DNA of 7,009 nt, taken from Undibacterium sp. GTDB lineage: Bacteria > Pseudomonadota > Gammaproteobacteria > Burkholderiales > Burkholderiaceae_D. The position numbers and the translations under genes are program-made. This document shows, piece by piece, positions 1 to 6,948 of the stretch (position 1 is its first letter; each line of letters opens with the position of its first letter). The notes beneath the pieces are model-generated. The model was given only the letters and a program-made list of their open reading frames with translations. It searched no databases and was not told where the DNA came from. The stretch lies in contig JAIELM010000479.1 of assembly GCA_019752975.1 (NCBI GenBank), positions 1-7,009 on the forward strand. The letters run 5' to 3'.

Positions 1-272
1 GCTTCGGTGGTGCTATGACTTTTACCCGTGCTTTGCAGATTCGACGTTTAGCTAGTCAATTGCCGCTAGAGTCTATCGTGCTAGAAACCGATGCGCCTGA
101 TATCGCGCCACGTTGGTGTCATCCGGGGATCAATACTCCGGCCGAACTGCCAAAGATAGGACAGGAATTGGCCACTCTGCGTGACATACCTGCCTGCGCG
201 GTTGCAGTGCAGACCAGCGCCAATGTACGTGCCGTATTGCCGCGTATGGCCTTTGCTAGAACTCTAGCGTAG
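1..272 (+). CDS. tatD: TatD-family metal-dependent hydrolase (DNase), C-terminal part
   Basis: This is the 3' end of a gene that begins before the window. The reading frame is open from base 3 and reads FGGAMTF before the first in-window ATG at 15, so that ATG is internal and not the true start. About 89 C-terminal residues are present. The segment LESIVLETDAPDIAP carries the conserved aspartate of the TatD amidohydrolase-type TIM barrel, where a metal-binding Asp follows 'ETDAP'. The preceding FGGAMTF and RALQIRRLA and the following NTPAEL and ANVRAVL also fit the C-terminal part of this family. TatD proteins are cytoplasmic metal-dependent 3'-5' exonucleases or DNases linked to DNA repair and turnover; which of several TatD paralogues this is cannot be told from the fragment. 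The TAG stop lies 5 bases before comEC, with no terminator between, so the two are probably cotranscribed. Confidence 0.9.
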   Translation, partial: FGGAMTFTRALQIRRLASQLPLESIVLETDAPDIAPRWCHPGINTPAELPKIGQELATLRDIPACAVAVQTSANVRAVLPRMAFARTLA

Positions 273-277
273 TCCGA

Positions 278-2728
278 ATGCGTAGCGCGACGATAGCTTT
301 TGTGGTCGGTGTGACGCTCTTACAGCAACAAGCTTGGTTGTGGGATAAATGGATTTTAATCTTATGCCTCATTCTACTGCTTGTGCTGCCGCTGATATGG
401 TATGGCATGCAGATGCGCTTACCCAAATTCGCTCTTGGATTCCCCCGGCTTTTCGTCAAATTCATCTTCATCTTACTTGCCGGTTTAGGCGGTTTTGCTT
501 GGGCGGGATTATTTGCGCATCATTACCTCAGTGAAGAATTAGCGGCTGAATGGGAAGCGCGTGATGTTATCGTGATTGGCGTGGTGGATAGTTTACCTTC
601 ACGTACAGCTCAGGGTAGTCATTTTAACTTTGTCGTTGAAAAAGTCATTGCGCCGCCTGAGCTTGTAAGGCCAAGTGTGGCGGCTATTCCGCACAAGCTG
701 GCCTTGGGTTGGTTTGTTCAAAGGAATAATTTAACACTGGGGCAGGAGGTGATGCCAGAGGTTAAACCTGGCGAACGCTGGCGTTTCACCGTGCGTTTAA
801 AACGCCCGCATGGCAATGCCAATCCGTATGGTTTTGACTATGAAGCGTGGTTGTTGGAGCAAGGCTTGAGAGCTACAGGGGCAATAAGGGAAGGGGACGC
901 GCTGCGTTTGAATGACTTTGTCTGGAGTCTCAGTAATGTGATTGAACGGTGTCGATTTTCCTTGCGTGAACGCATAGTCCATGCCTTGCCTAATGCTGCC
1001 TATGCGGGCGTATTGGTGGCCTTGGTGGTGGGAGATCAGCATGAAGTGACGCCGAACGATTGGAAGGTGTTTAATCGGACTGGGATTGGACATTTGATTT
1101 CCATCTCTGGCCTGCATATCACCATGATTGCGGGACTTTTTGCTGGCTTAATGAATTATCTTTGGCGAAGGTCTTTTTTTACCCGTGCGCAATTACCCTT
1201 GCTCTTACCTACATCAAAAGTGACGGCTCTGTCCGGCGCGCTGGCGGCCCTGGTGTATGTGGCCTTAGCGGGATTTGGCGTGCCTGCCCAGCGTACTTTG
1301 CTGATGTTGATTGTGGTGGCGTTGGCCCTGTGGACCAATCGCATGAGTAGTCTTAGTCATGTGCTTTGCGCGGCATTAGCTGTTGTCGTTTTGTTCGATC
1401 CTTGGTCGGTTTTATGGCCGGGATTTTGGTTGTCTTACGGTGCAGTCGGTACCTTGATTTATGCGTGTTCTGGTCGACTGCAGATCGCACCACTGCATAC
1501 CGCTCGTGAAAAGCTGAGAGCGCATTTTCAGCTCGCAGTGCGTACCCAGTATGCGGTGACAGTGGGCCTAGTTCCTTTACCGATTTTACTCTTCGGTCAG
1601 CTCTCTTTGATTAGTCCAATTGCCAATGCGCTGGCGATTCCCTTTATTAGTTTTGTGGTGACTCCTTTGGCCTTGATCGGTAGCGTATTGCCTACACCCT
1701 TGTCAGCTTGGGTGCTTTGGGCGGCCCATGCTTGCGTGAGTTTGTTGGCTTCGATATTAACTTATCTGAGTAGTACACCGTTCGCGGTGTGGAATGCACC
1801 TGTTCCTTCGTTTTGGATGTTTGTGCTGGCGATGTTGGGGATATTATGGGTGCTGGCACCACGTGCTTGGCCGATGCGTTTCTTGGGTGGATTTTGCTGT
1901 CTACCATTGATCGTTAACCCTAGCACCACACCAAAAATGGGGGAGATGAGCGTAACGGCTTTTGATGTGGGGCAGGGGGCGGCGGTGTTAATAGAAACGG
2001 AACATCATCGACTTTTGTATGATACTGGGCCTGGGTTTTCTGAAGAGAGCAATAGTGGTACTCGGGTTTTGCTCCCTTATTTCCAAGCGCGCGGTATCGG
2101 TCAGTTAGATCGCTTGATGATTTCGCACGCCGACAATGACCATTCCGGTGGTGCTTTGAGTGTCATGGCGAACTTAAAAGTAGACGATGTAATGAGTTCG
2201 CTCAAATTAGAACATCCCATCGTCTTAGCTGCGCGAATACATCAGCGCTGTGAGGCTGGGCAAGAGTGGGATTGGGATGGCGTGCATTTTGAAATACTGC
2301 ATCCGGTTGCTGTAATTTACACCAGCGATAAATGGAAAACCAATGCCTTAAGTTGCACCATTAAAATTAGTACTAAAACGCATTCTTTACTACTTGCTGG
2401 GGATATTGAGGCCTTACAAGAAGATCAGTTGGTCAATCGTATTTCACAAAAACTCAAGGCAAATATTCTACTTGCTCCGCATCACGGTAGTGGTACTTCG
2501 TCGACGCTGGCTTTCTTGCAGGCTGTGCAGCCTGATATTGCGCTGTTTCAAGTTGGTTACCTCAATCGTTATCATCACCCTAAAGCCGAAGTCATGCAGC
2601 GCTATATCGATTTTGGAATAAAACCTCTAAGGACAGACAAGAGTGGTGCAATCACCTTACAATTTGGAGATACTTTGACGGTTGAGAAATACCGCGAAGT
2701 ACATGCCCGGTATTGGTATGAACATTGA
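278..2728 (+). CDS. comEC: ComEC/Rec2 family DNA internalization channel protein
   Basis: An 816-residue inner-membrane protein that would carry single-stranded DNA into the cytoplasm during natural transformation. Three hydrophobic stretches lie near residues 5-80, followed by a soluble DUF4131/OB-like region (about 90-210). The Competence domain follows, with many membrane segments (about 235-545). It holds GDQHEVTP and HLISISGLHITMIAG (252-286), GFGVPAQRTLLM (332-343) and FWLSYGAVGTL (383-393). The C-terminal metallo-beta-lactamase domain (about 556-800) has DVGQGAAVLIE (563-573), YDTGPG (581-586), the HxDxDH motif HADNDH (617-622), LLLAGDIE (704-711) and LLAPHHGSGTSS (731-742). This domain is thought to be the nuclease that degrades the non-transforming strand, and its metal ligands look intact. 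Length is normal for proteobacterial ComEC. The ATG at 278 gives the hydrophobic start MRSATIAFVVGV typical of relatives. It has no good Shine-Dalgarno, so translational coupling to the upstream stop is likely. Confidence 0.95.
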   Translation: MRSATIAFVVGVTLLQQQAWLWDKWILILCLILLLVLPLIWYGMQMRLPKFALGFPRLFVKFIFILLAGLGGFAWAGLFAHHYLSEELAAEWEARDVIVIGVVDSLPSRTAQGSHFNFVVEKVIAPPELVRPSVAAIPHKLALGWFVQRNNLTLGQEVMPEVKPGERWRFTVRLKRPHGNANPYGFDYEAWLLEQGLRATGAIREGDALRLNDFVWSLSNVIERCRFSLRERIVHALPNAAYAGVLVALVVGDQHEVTPNDWKVFNRTGIGHLISISGLHITMIAGLFAGLMNYLWRRSFFTRAQLPLLLPTSKVTALSGALAALVYVALAGFGVPAQRTLLMLIVVALALWTNRMSSLSHVLCAALAVVVLFDPWSVLWPGFWLSYGAVGTLIYACSGRLQIAPLHTAREKLRAHFQLAVRTQYAVTVGLVPLPILLFGQLSLISPIANALAIPFISFVVTPLALIGSVLPTPLSAWVLWAAHACVSLLASILTYLSSTPFAVWNAPVPSFWMFVLAMLGILWVLAPRAWPMRFLGGFCCLPLIVNPSTTPKMGEMSVTAFDVGQGAAVLIETEHHRLLYDTGPGFSEESNSGTRVLLPYFQARGIGQLDRLMISHADNDHSGGALSVMANLKVDDVMSSLKLEHPIVLAARIHQRCEAGQEWDWDGVHFEILHPVAVIYTSDKWKTNALSCTIKISTKTHSLLLAGDIEALQEDQLVNRISQKLKANILLAPHHGSGTSSTLAFLQAVQPDIALFQVGYLNRYHHPKAEVMQRYIDFGIKPLRTDKSGAITLQFGDTLTVEKYREVHARYWYEH

Positions 2729-2743
2729 TTATTTTGGAACTGT

Positions 2744-3556
2744 ATGACGACAAAGCCGCAGCTACACTTTATTCACGGGAATAGTTTTCCCGCTGGAACC
2801 TATACGCAAATGTTTGCTTATTTGCAGCCACATTACGATATCCAAGCACTGGATATGCACGGACATAATCCCGCCTATCCTGTGACGGAAGATTGGCCTA
2901 ATTTAGTACAAGAAGTGATAGATACTCTCGCAGCCAAATACCATGAGCCCGTGATTTTGCTGGGGCATTCTTTGGGCGGTTTATTGGCTTTGATGGCGGC
3001 GAGTCAAAGGCCCGATTTGGTGCGTTGTGTTTTGATGATAGATTCGCCTGTGATATCCGGATGGAGGGCATGGTTTTTGAAAGGGATGAAACTGTTTGGA
3101 CAGTTGAAAAAATTCTCGCCTGCTCAATTTTCCGAAAGGCGGCGTACTTTGTGGCGTAGTAAGGAAGAGGCATTGGCCCATTTTGCCTCCAAGGAAAACT
3201 TTTCCCTTTGGTCTCCTGATGCCTTGCGCGACTATATTGAGCACGGCATGTTGCCACACAAGGATGGGATACAACTTAAGTTTAATCGGGAAATTGAGAC
3301 CGCGATATACATGACCTTGCCTAGTAATTTGGGTAGACTGGTGAGTAAAGGCTGGAAAGTACCTATAGGTTTTGTTGGCGGCACTGACTCTTTTGAATGT
3401 AAACAGGGTGGTTTAGCTTCCACCCGAAAAATTGTTGCTGAGAATTTCGTACAAATCAAAGCAGGCCATTTATTGCCAATGGAAATGCCTAAAGAAACCG
3501 CTGAAGCAGTACATCATATGCTGCGCAAACTGACAAAAATAAATTGTTCACAATAG
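2744..3556 (+). CDS. Alpha/beta-fold hydrolase (serine esterase-like)
   Basis: A 270-residue alpha/beta hydrolase of unknown substrate. Visible elements in order are: the oxyanion-hole strand LHFIHGNSF (7-15); LDMHGHN (36-42); the nucleophile elbow GHSLGG with Ser76 (74-79); a cap region rich in aromatic and basic residues (about 105-190); the likely acid Asp215 in VGGTDSF (211-217); and the catalytic His242 in KAGHLLPMEMP (239-249). The triad Ser76-Asp215-His242 is therefore complete. Esterase, lipase or C-C hydrolase activity is possible, and the sequence does not decide between them. There is no signal peptide, so it is probably cytoplasmic. It starts 15 bases after the comEC stop with a weak GGA (2736-2738) in Shine-Dalgarno position, and ends 9 bases before the LpxR-like gene. 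It probably shares a transcript with both. Confidence 0.85.
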   Translation: MTTKPQLHFIHGNSFPAGTYTQMFAYLQPHYDIQALDMHGHNPAYPVTEDWPNLVQEVIDTLAAKYHEPVILLGHSLGGLLALMAASQRPDLVRCVLMIDSPVISGWRAWFLKGMKLFGQLKKFSPAQFSERRRTLWRSKEEALAHFASKENFSLWSPDALRDYIEHGMLPHKDGIQLKFNREIETAIYMTLPSNLGRLVSKGWKVPIGFVGGTDSFECKQGGLASTRKIVAENFVQIKAGHLLPMEMPKETAEAVHHMLRKLTKINCSQ

Positions 3557-3565
3557 AATCCTAAG

Positions 3566-4528
3566 ATGATAAAAAAAATCCACCTTAATAGACTCTTTAG
3601 GCTCTTTAGACTCTGGTCGATAGGCGCACTTTTTTTAATCAGTAGTGCAATTCAAGCGCAGGATTTTTTGCCGAACGCGGCGGAGTTTGAACAAGTGAAA
3701 AGTAAAGGACAAAGCGTCTGGATACTTGATATTGATAACGATAGTTTGCTACTGAAAAGGGAGGATGGATTTTATACCAGTGGCATCCATTTTATCTCAA
3801 AGACGCGCTTGAAAACTGAGACCAGCGCGATCACTTATGCTTGGCAAATCGGGCAAGACCTCTATACCGCCTCGGACATCAAATTACGTCCGGCACAAAT
3901 CGGTCGGTATGACCATCCCTATGCAGGATGGTTGTATGTGGGAGCTTCTCGGGAACAGCAAATGCTCGATGGGAGTAGTCTACGCTTGAGTCTCGATGTC
4001 GGTTGTTTAGGTCCCTGCGCGGGTGGAGAATGGACACAATCCCATTTGCATAGACTCTTAAAACAAGTGCAGCCACAGGCTTGGTCTACCCAATTAAAGC
4101 AAGAATGGGGAGCAGTTTTAGGAGTAGCTTGGAGTCCCGCCTCAAGTAGACTCAATACGAATGTCGATGTTACGCCCATGTTAAGCGCACGCTTAGGCAA
4201 TATTTTTACCGATAGCACTGCTTCATTGACTGCGCGCATCGGGCAACTCAATGGACTTGCTGAACAAGCAGCTAATTTACTCTACCTCAAAACAGAACTT
4301 AAATTGGTGGCCTATAACGCCACTCTGCAAGGAGGTTATTTTAATCGACAAATAGTTCCGATTCATCCTAAACAGATAGTACCCGAGGTCGAATTAGGCT
4401 ACCAATATCAGCAGGCGGATTGGGGTGTGAGACTGGCGATTGTGCGTCGTGGTAGCGAGATCAAAGAACTATCGAATAGCCAAGGGGCACAGAATTTCGC
4501 CAAAATACAATTTGTTTATGCAAGGTAG
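3566..4528 (+). CDS. lpxR: LpxR-family lipid A deacylase (DUF2219 outer-membrane beta-barrel)
   Basis: A 320-residue exported protein. The first about 31 residues form a signal peptide: a basic n-region (KK, then RLFRLFRLW), a hydrophobic core IGALFLISSAI and a probable cut after AIQA. The mature part matches the LpxR/DUF2219 pattern. DIDNDSLLL with Asn58-Asp59 and GFYTSGIHF (68-76) correspond to the N-terminal active-site strand (xNDx...YTNG). RYDHPYAGWLYVG (114-126) is the conserved (D)xPYAGW segment. Next come the GP...GEWTQSHLHRLL region, whose His162 aligns with the catalytic histidine of Salmonella LpxR, and AWSTQLKQEW (172-181). The rest is alternating beta-strand sequence suited to a barrel. 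LpxR removes the 3'-acyloxyacyl group from lipid A at the outer membrane, using Ca2+. The C-terminus ends FVYAR, not in the aromatic residue usual for barrels. Family assignment is firm; the exact activity is inferred. Confidence 0.82.
   Translation: MIKKIHLNRLFRLFRLWSIGALFLISSAIQAQDFLPNAAEFEQVKSKGQSVWILDIDNDSLLLKREDGFYTSGIHFISKTRLKTETSAITYAWQIGQDLYTASDIKLRPAQIGRYDHPYAGWLYVGASREQQMLDGSSLRLSLDVGCLGPCAGGEWTQSHLHRLLKQVQPQAWSTQLKQEWGAVLGVAWSPASSRLNTNVDVTPMLSARLGNIFTDSTASLTARIGQLNGLAEQAANLLYLKTELKLVAYNATLQGGYFNRQIVPIHPKQIVPEVELGYQYQQADWGVRLAIVRRGSEIKELSNSQGAQNFAKIQFVYAR
3592..3618 (+). repeat. Three imperfect 9-bp tandem units in the lpxR signal sequence
   Basis: The units ACTCTTTAG, GCTCTTTAG and ACTCTGGTC follow each other directly. 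In the reading frame they encode RLF-RLF-RLW, in the basic n-region of the signal peptide. Units of 9 bases keep the frame, so gain or loss of a unit would only change n-region length. Confidence 0.6.
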
Positions 4529-4550
4529 GGTAGCGGCTTTATTATTTTTC

Positions 4551-4559
4551 TGTGGATAA
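4551..4559 (-). promoter_or_regulatory. Perfect match to the DnaA-box consensus
   Basis: TGTGGATAA on the + strand is the exact reverse complement of the DnaA box TTATCCACA. It lies in the lpxR-rlmD gap, next to an AT-rich stretch (4538-4550) and about 50 bases before the rlmD -10 element. I saw no second perfect box in the window, so this is a possible single regulatory site, not an origin. Function is inferred from the match alone; a chance occurrence is possible. Confidence 0.4.
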
Positions 4560-4582
4560 GGCAAGATAGCGAGAGAACGTCT

Positions 4583-4623
4583 TTGCGCAAGTTCTGGCGG
4601 CGTAAGCCTGTATAATCCTGATT
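4583..4623 (+). promoter_or_regulatory. Candidate promoter for rlmD
   Basis: A perfect -10 hexamer TATAAT lies at 4611-4616, which would start transcription near 4623, about 37 bases before the rlmD ATG. No good -35 hexamer sits at the normal 16-18 base spacing. The best TTG-containing hexamer (TTGCGC at 4583-4588) is 22 bases upstream, which is too far for a standard sigma-70 promoter, so an activator or a weak promoter is possible. Confidence 0.45.
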
Positions 4624-4659
4624 CTTTGAATTTGGGCTTGCAGGTTTGCTTTTCTTATT

Positions 4660-6003
4660 ATGAATACTCTCAATATCCGTTCCTTAGACATGGACGCGCG
4701 TGGCGTTGGCCATCTTGAAAATGAAGATGGCTCTCCTGGTAAAGTAGTTTTTGTCGATGGCGCTCTGCCCGGTGAAGTGGTGGGATTTAATACCTACCGT
4801 AAGAAACCAAGCTGGGAGGCCGCGACGATGGGTGCTTTGGTCAAGGAATCCTCTCAAAGAATTACGCCTAAATGCCCACATTTTGGCATCTGTGGCGGTT
4901 GCTCTATGCAGCATCTAGAACCTGCTGCACAAGTGGCGATGAAGCAGAGGATTTTGGAAGATAATTTGGCGCACATCGGCAAGGTCAAGTCACAGATGGT
5001 GATGCGTCCTATCTACGGTCCAACTTGGGGTTATCGTTATCGCGCTCGCTTGTCTGTGCGAAATGTGCATAAGAAGGGCATCGTCTTGGTTGGTTTTCAC
5101 GAAAAGAAATCGCGCTATGTCGCTAACATGGAGACCTGCGAAATCCTGCCGCCTCACATTTCTAAGATGTTGATGCCACTTCGTGACTTGATTACTTCGC
5201 TCACGATCATTGAAGCACTTCCGCAAATTGAATTGGCTATCGGTGAAAATGTCACAGCAATGGTATTGAGAATTATGCAGCCTTTGGGCGCTGGTGATGA
5301 TATTAAGCTCAAAGCCTTTGCTGACCTGCATCAAGTGCAGTGGTGGTTACAAACTGCTGGGCCAGATAGCGCAGAACCGTATTATCCCGCAAGCTCGAGC
5401 TTACATTATTTGCTGCCTGAATTTGGCGTTAAGATGCCGTTTAAGCCCACTGATTTTACCCAGGTTAACCATCACATTAATCGCACTTTGGTGGCGCGAG
5501 CCTTAGGTTTATTGGGTGTGCAAAAACATGAACGAGTGTTGGATTTGTTTTGCGGCCTAGGTAATTTCACCCTACCCATCGCCACCATGGCAAAAGAAGT
5601 GGTCGGGATAGAGGGCAGTGCGGCCTTAACCGAGCGCGCACTTGATAATGCGCGTGCCAATGGTTTGGATGAGAAAACCTCTTTTGCGACACGTAACTTA
5701 TTCGAAGTGAAGGCCGAAGATTTTGTGGCGCTTGGAAAATTTGATCGCTTTTTAATTGATCCACCAAGAGATGGTGCGATGGCGGTGTGCCAAGCCCTAG
5801 GTGAGTTAAGTCAATTTGCACGAGAGTTACTCCCGCAACGCATTGTCTACGTTTCCTGTAGTCCTGCAACACTTGCACGTGACGCCGGTATTTTGGTCAA
5901 TGAGGCGGGCTATGTTTTAGCAAAAGCCGGTGTGGTGAATATGTTTCCGCATACTTCGCATGTGGAGTCGATGGCTGTATTTGATTTGCCCGAAACGCTG
6001 TAA
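4660..6003 (+). CDS. rlmD: 23S rRNA (uracil(1939)-C(5))-methyltransferase RlmD
   Basis: A 447-residue SAM-dependent enzyme that makes m5U at position 1939 of 23S rRNA in the cytoplasm. A TRAM-type RNA-binding domain comes first (about 3-62, with LDMDARGVGHLE and VFVDGALPGEVV). A [4Fe-4S] cluster site follows, with Cys72, Cys78, Cys81 (CPHFGICGGC) and Cys160. The C-terminal Rossmann methyltransferase domain has FTQVNHHIN (266-274), LDLFCGLGNFTLPIA (294-308), VGIEGS (315-320), DPPRDGA (367-373), the catalytic cysteine Cys400 in YVSCSPATLARD, and HTSHVESMA (431-439) with the likely base Glu436. The four cluster cysteines and the order of motifs favour RlmD over TrmA, which lacks the cluster, and over RlmC, which lacks a TRAM domain. 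No other in-frame start lies upstream before a stop at 4627, so ATG 4660 is used. The Shine-Dalgarno is poor: the nearest AGG is 15 bases away. A terminator follows at once. Confidence 0.95.
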   Translation: MNTLNIRSLDMDARGVGHLENEDGSPGKVVFVDGALPGEVVGFNTYRKKPSWEAATMGALVKESSQRITPKCPHFGICGGCSMQHLEPAAQVAMKQRILEDNLAHIGKVKSQMVMRPIYGPTWGYRYRARLSVRNVHKKGIVLVGFHEKKSRYVANMETCEILPPHISKMLMPLRDLITSLTIIEALPQIELAIGENVTAMVLRIMQPLGAGDDIKLKAFADLHQVQWWLQTAGPDSAEPYYPASSSLHYLLPEFGVKMPFKPTDFTQVNHHINRTLVARALGLLGVQKHERVLDLFCGLGNFTLPIATMAKEVVGIEGSAALTERALDNARANGLDEKTSFATRNLFEVKAEDFVALGKFDRFLIDPPRDGAMAVCQALGELSQFARELLPQRIVYVSCSPATLARDAGILVNEAGYVLAKAGVVNMFPHTSHVESMAVFDLPETL

Positions 6004-6006
6004 AAC

Positions 6007-6037
6007 AAAAAAGCCGACTTTGAAGTCGGTTTTTTTT
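6007..6037 (+). terminator. Intrinsic terminator after rlmD
   Basis: A perfect 6-bp GC-rich stem (CCGACT at 6014-6019 with AGTCGG at 6024-6029) closes a TTGA loop and is followed by eight T residues (6030-6037). The stem is preceded by six A residues (6007-6012), so it can also work on the opposite strand. It starts only 3 bases after the rlmD stop codon and separates rlmD from ppnN. Confidence 0.93.
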
Positions 6038-6089
6038 GGTCAAAGAATCTGAATCGTTGCAATCTTGTGCGAATAATGAAATTGCTGAG

Positions 6090-6118
6090 TTGAAAGTTTT
6101 TTACAATGCGTAGATACT
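6090..6118 (+). promoter_or_regulatory. Candidate sigma-70 promoter for ppnN
   Basis: TTGAAA (6090-6095, five of six to the -35 consensus) and GATACT (6113-6118, four of six to the -10 consensus) are 17 bases apart. This lies in the AT-rich gap after the rlmD terminator and ends 32 bases before the ppnN ATG. TACAAT at 6102-6107 is a competing -10 hexamer but lacks a good -35. Since the terminator cuts off rlmD transcription, a promoter is expected in this gap. Confidence 0.4.
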
Positions 6119-6150
6119 TAACTTAATACAAGAAAAAAGAAAGCCTGAGT

Positions 6151-6948
6151 ATGAATTATCAAGTGATTGATACGCAAATTGCGCCAGAAGGGCGTTTGGA
6201 AGTTTTATCTAAATCAGAGGTGGCTCGCCTTTGGGATACCAGTCATGGTAGCTTATACCAACTATTTCGTAGTTGCGCGTTAGCCGTGCTTAATTGCGGT
6301 AGTGGCTTAGATGACGGCAAGGAATTATTAGAGCGGTATCAAAGTTTTGATATCAGCATAGTTCAAAGAGAGCGTGGGATTAAATTGGACGTTCGAGGAG
6401 CGCCAGCAAGTGCCTTTGTGGATGGGGTGATGATCAAGGGGATACAGGAGCATTTGTTTGCGGTTTTGCGCGATGTTTTATTTATTCATCGCGAAATTTT
6501 ACAAAACGCTCAAATTGATTTGAGTTCTACCGAAGGTACGACGGACGCTGTGTTTCATATTCTGCGCAATGCCAATTTATTGCAGCCGCAGATTAGTCCA
6601 AATCTCGTGGTGTGTTGGGGCGGGCATTCGATTTCGGGGCACGAGTACGACTATACCAAAGAGGTTGGCTATCACCTCGGCCTACGCAATATGGATATCT
6701 GTACCGGCTGTGGGCCAGGTGCGATGAAGGGGCCGATGAAGGGCGCGACGATTGGACATGCCAAACAACGTATTGCTCATGGGCGTTATATTGGGATTTC
6801 TGAACCGGGTATTATCGCCGCCGAAGCACCCAATCCCATCGTCAATGATTTGGTGATCTTGCCCGACATCGAGAAACGTCTAGAAGCCTTTGTGCGTATG
6901 GCGCACGCCATCGTGGTGTTTCCGGGGGGCGCGGGTACGGCAGAATAA
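6151..6948 (+). CDS. ppnN: Pyrimidine/purine nucleotide 5'-monophosphate nucleosidase PpnN (LOG family), cut short by an in-frame TAA
   Basis: PpnN (formerly YgdH) splits nucleoside monophosphates into base and ribose 5-phosphate in the cytoplasm, and in E. coli is regulated by (p)ppGpp. The 265 residues here cover the N-terminal DUF4478-type domain (about 1-140) and the first part of the Rossmann-like LOG/lysine-decarboxylase-like domain. That part has [10 protein letters not shown] (153-162), [10 protein letters not shown] (168-177), [18 protein letters not shown] (182-199), YIGISEPGI (213-221) and FPGGAGTAE (257-265). The family is about 450 residues, so nearly 190 residues are missing, including the rest of the catalytic domain and the C-terminal DUF3412 domain. 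The TAA at 6946-6948 replaces the last glutamate of the motif PGGxGTxxE, and family-like sequence continues in frame after it. The product is probably inactive. There is no clear Shine-Dalgarno, only a purine-rich stretch (6131-6143). Confidence 0.88.
   Translation: MNYQVIDTQIAPEGRLEVLSKSEVARLWDTSHGSLYQLFRSCALAVLNCGSGLDDGKELLERYQSFDISIVQRERGIKLDVRGAPASAFVDGVMIKGIQEHLFAVLRDVLFIHREILQNAQIDLSSTEGTTDAVFHILRNANLLQPQISPNLVVCWGGHSISGHEYDYTKEVGYHLGLRNMDICTGCGPGAMKGPMKGATIGHAKQRIAHGRYIGISEPGIIAAEAPNPIVNDLVILPDIEKRLEAFVRMAHAIVVFPGGAGTAE

Noticed and set aside
339..348. A second possible DnaA box in the early part of comEC
   Set aside because: The sequence TGTGGGATAA has an extra G, so it is not a 9-mer match, and it is inside coding sequence.
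797..1117. Antisense open frame of 106 codons within comEC
   Set aside because: It is the shadow of the conserved ComEC Competence domain on the + strand and shows no family motif.
2898..3274. Two overlapping antisense open frames of 119 and 97 codons within the hydrolase gene
   Set aside because: They lie fully opposite a well-supported gene with a catalytic triad, have low-complexity composition and show no recognisable motif or ribosome binding site.
4529..4573. A terminator directly after the LpxR-like gene
   Set aside because: There is a T-rich stretch (4540-4549) but no convincing GC-rich hairpin in front of it, so readthrough into rlmD remains possible.
5294..5506. Second + strand open frame inside rlmD
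   Set aside because: It is out of frame with the clear RlmD sequence, which runs uninterrupted through the same bases.
6924..6929. G6 run near the ppnN stop as a cause of frameshift
   Set aside because: The frame matches the PpnN family both before and after this run and also after the TAA, so no slippage is needed; the defect is a substitution at 6946.
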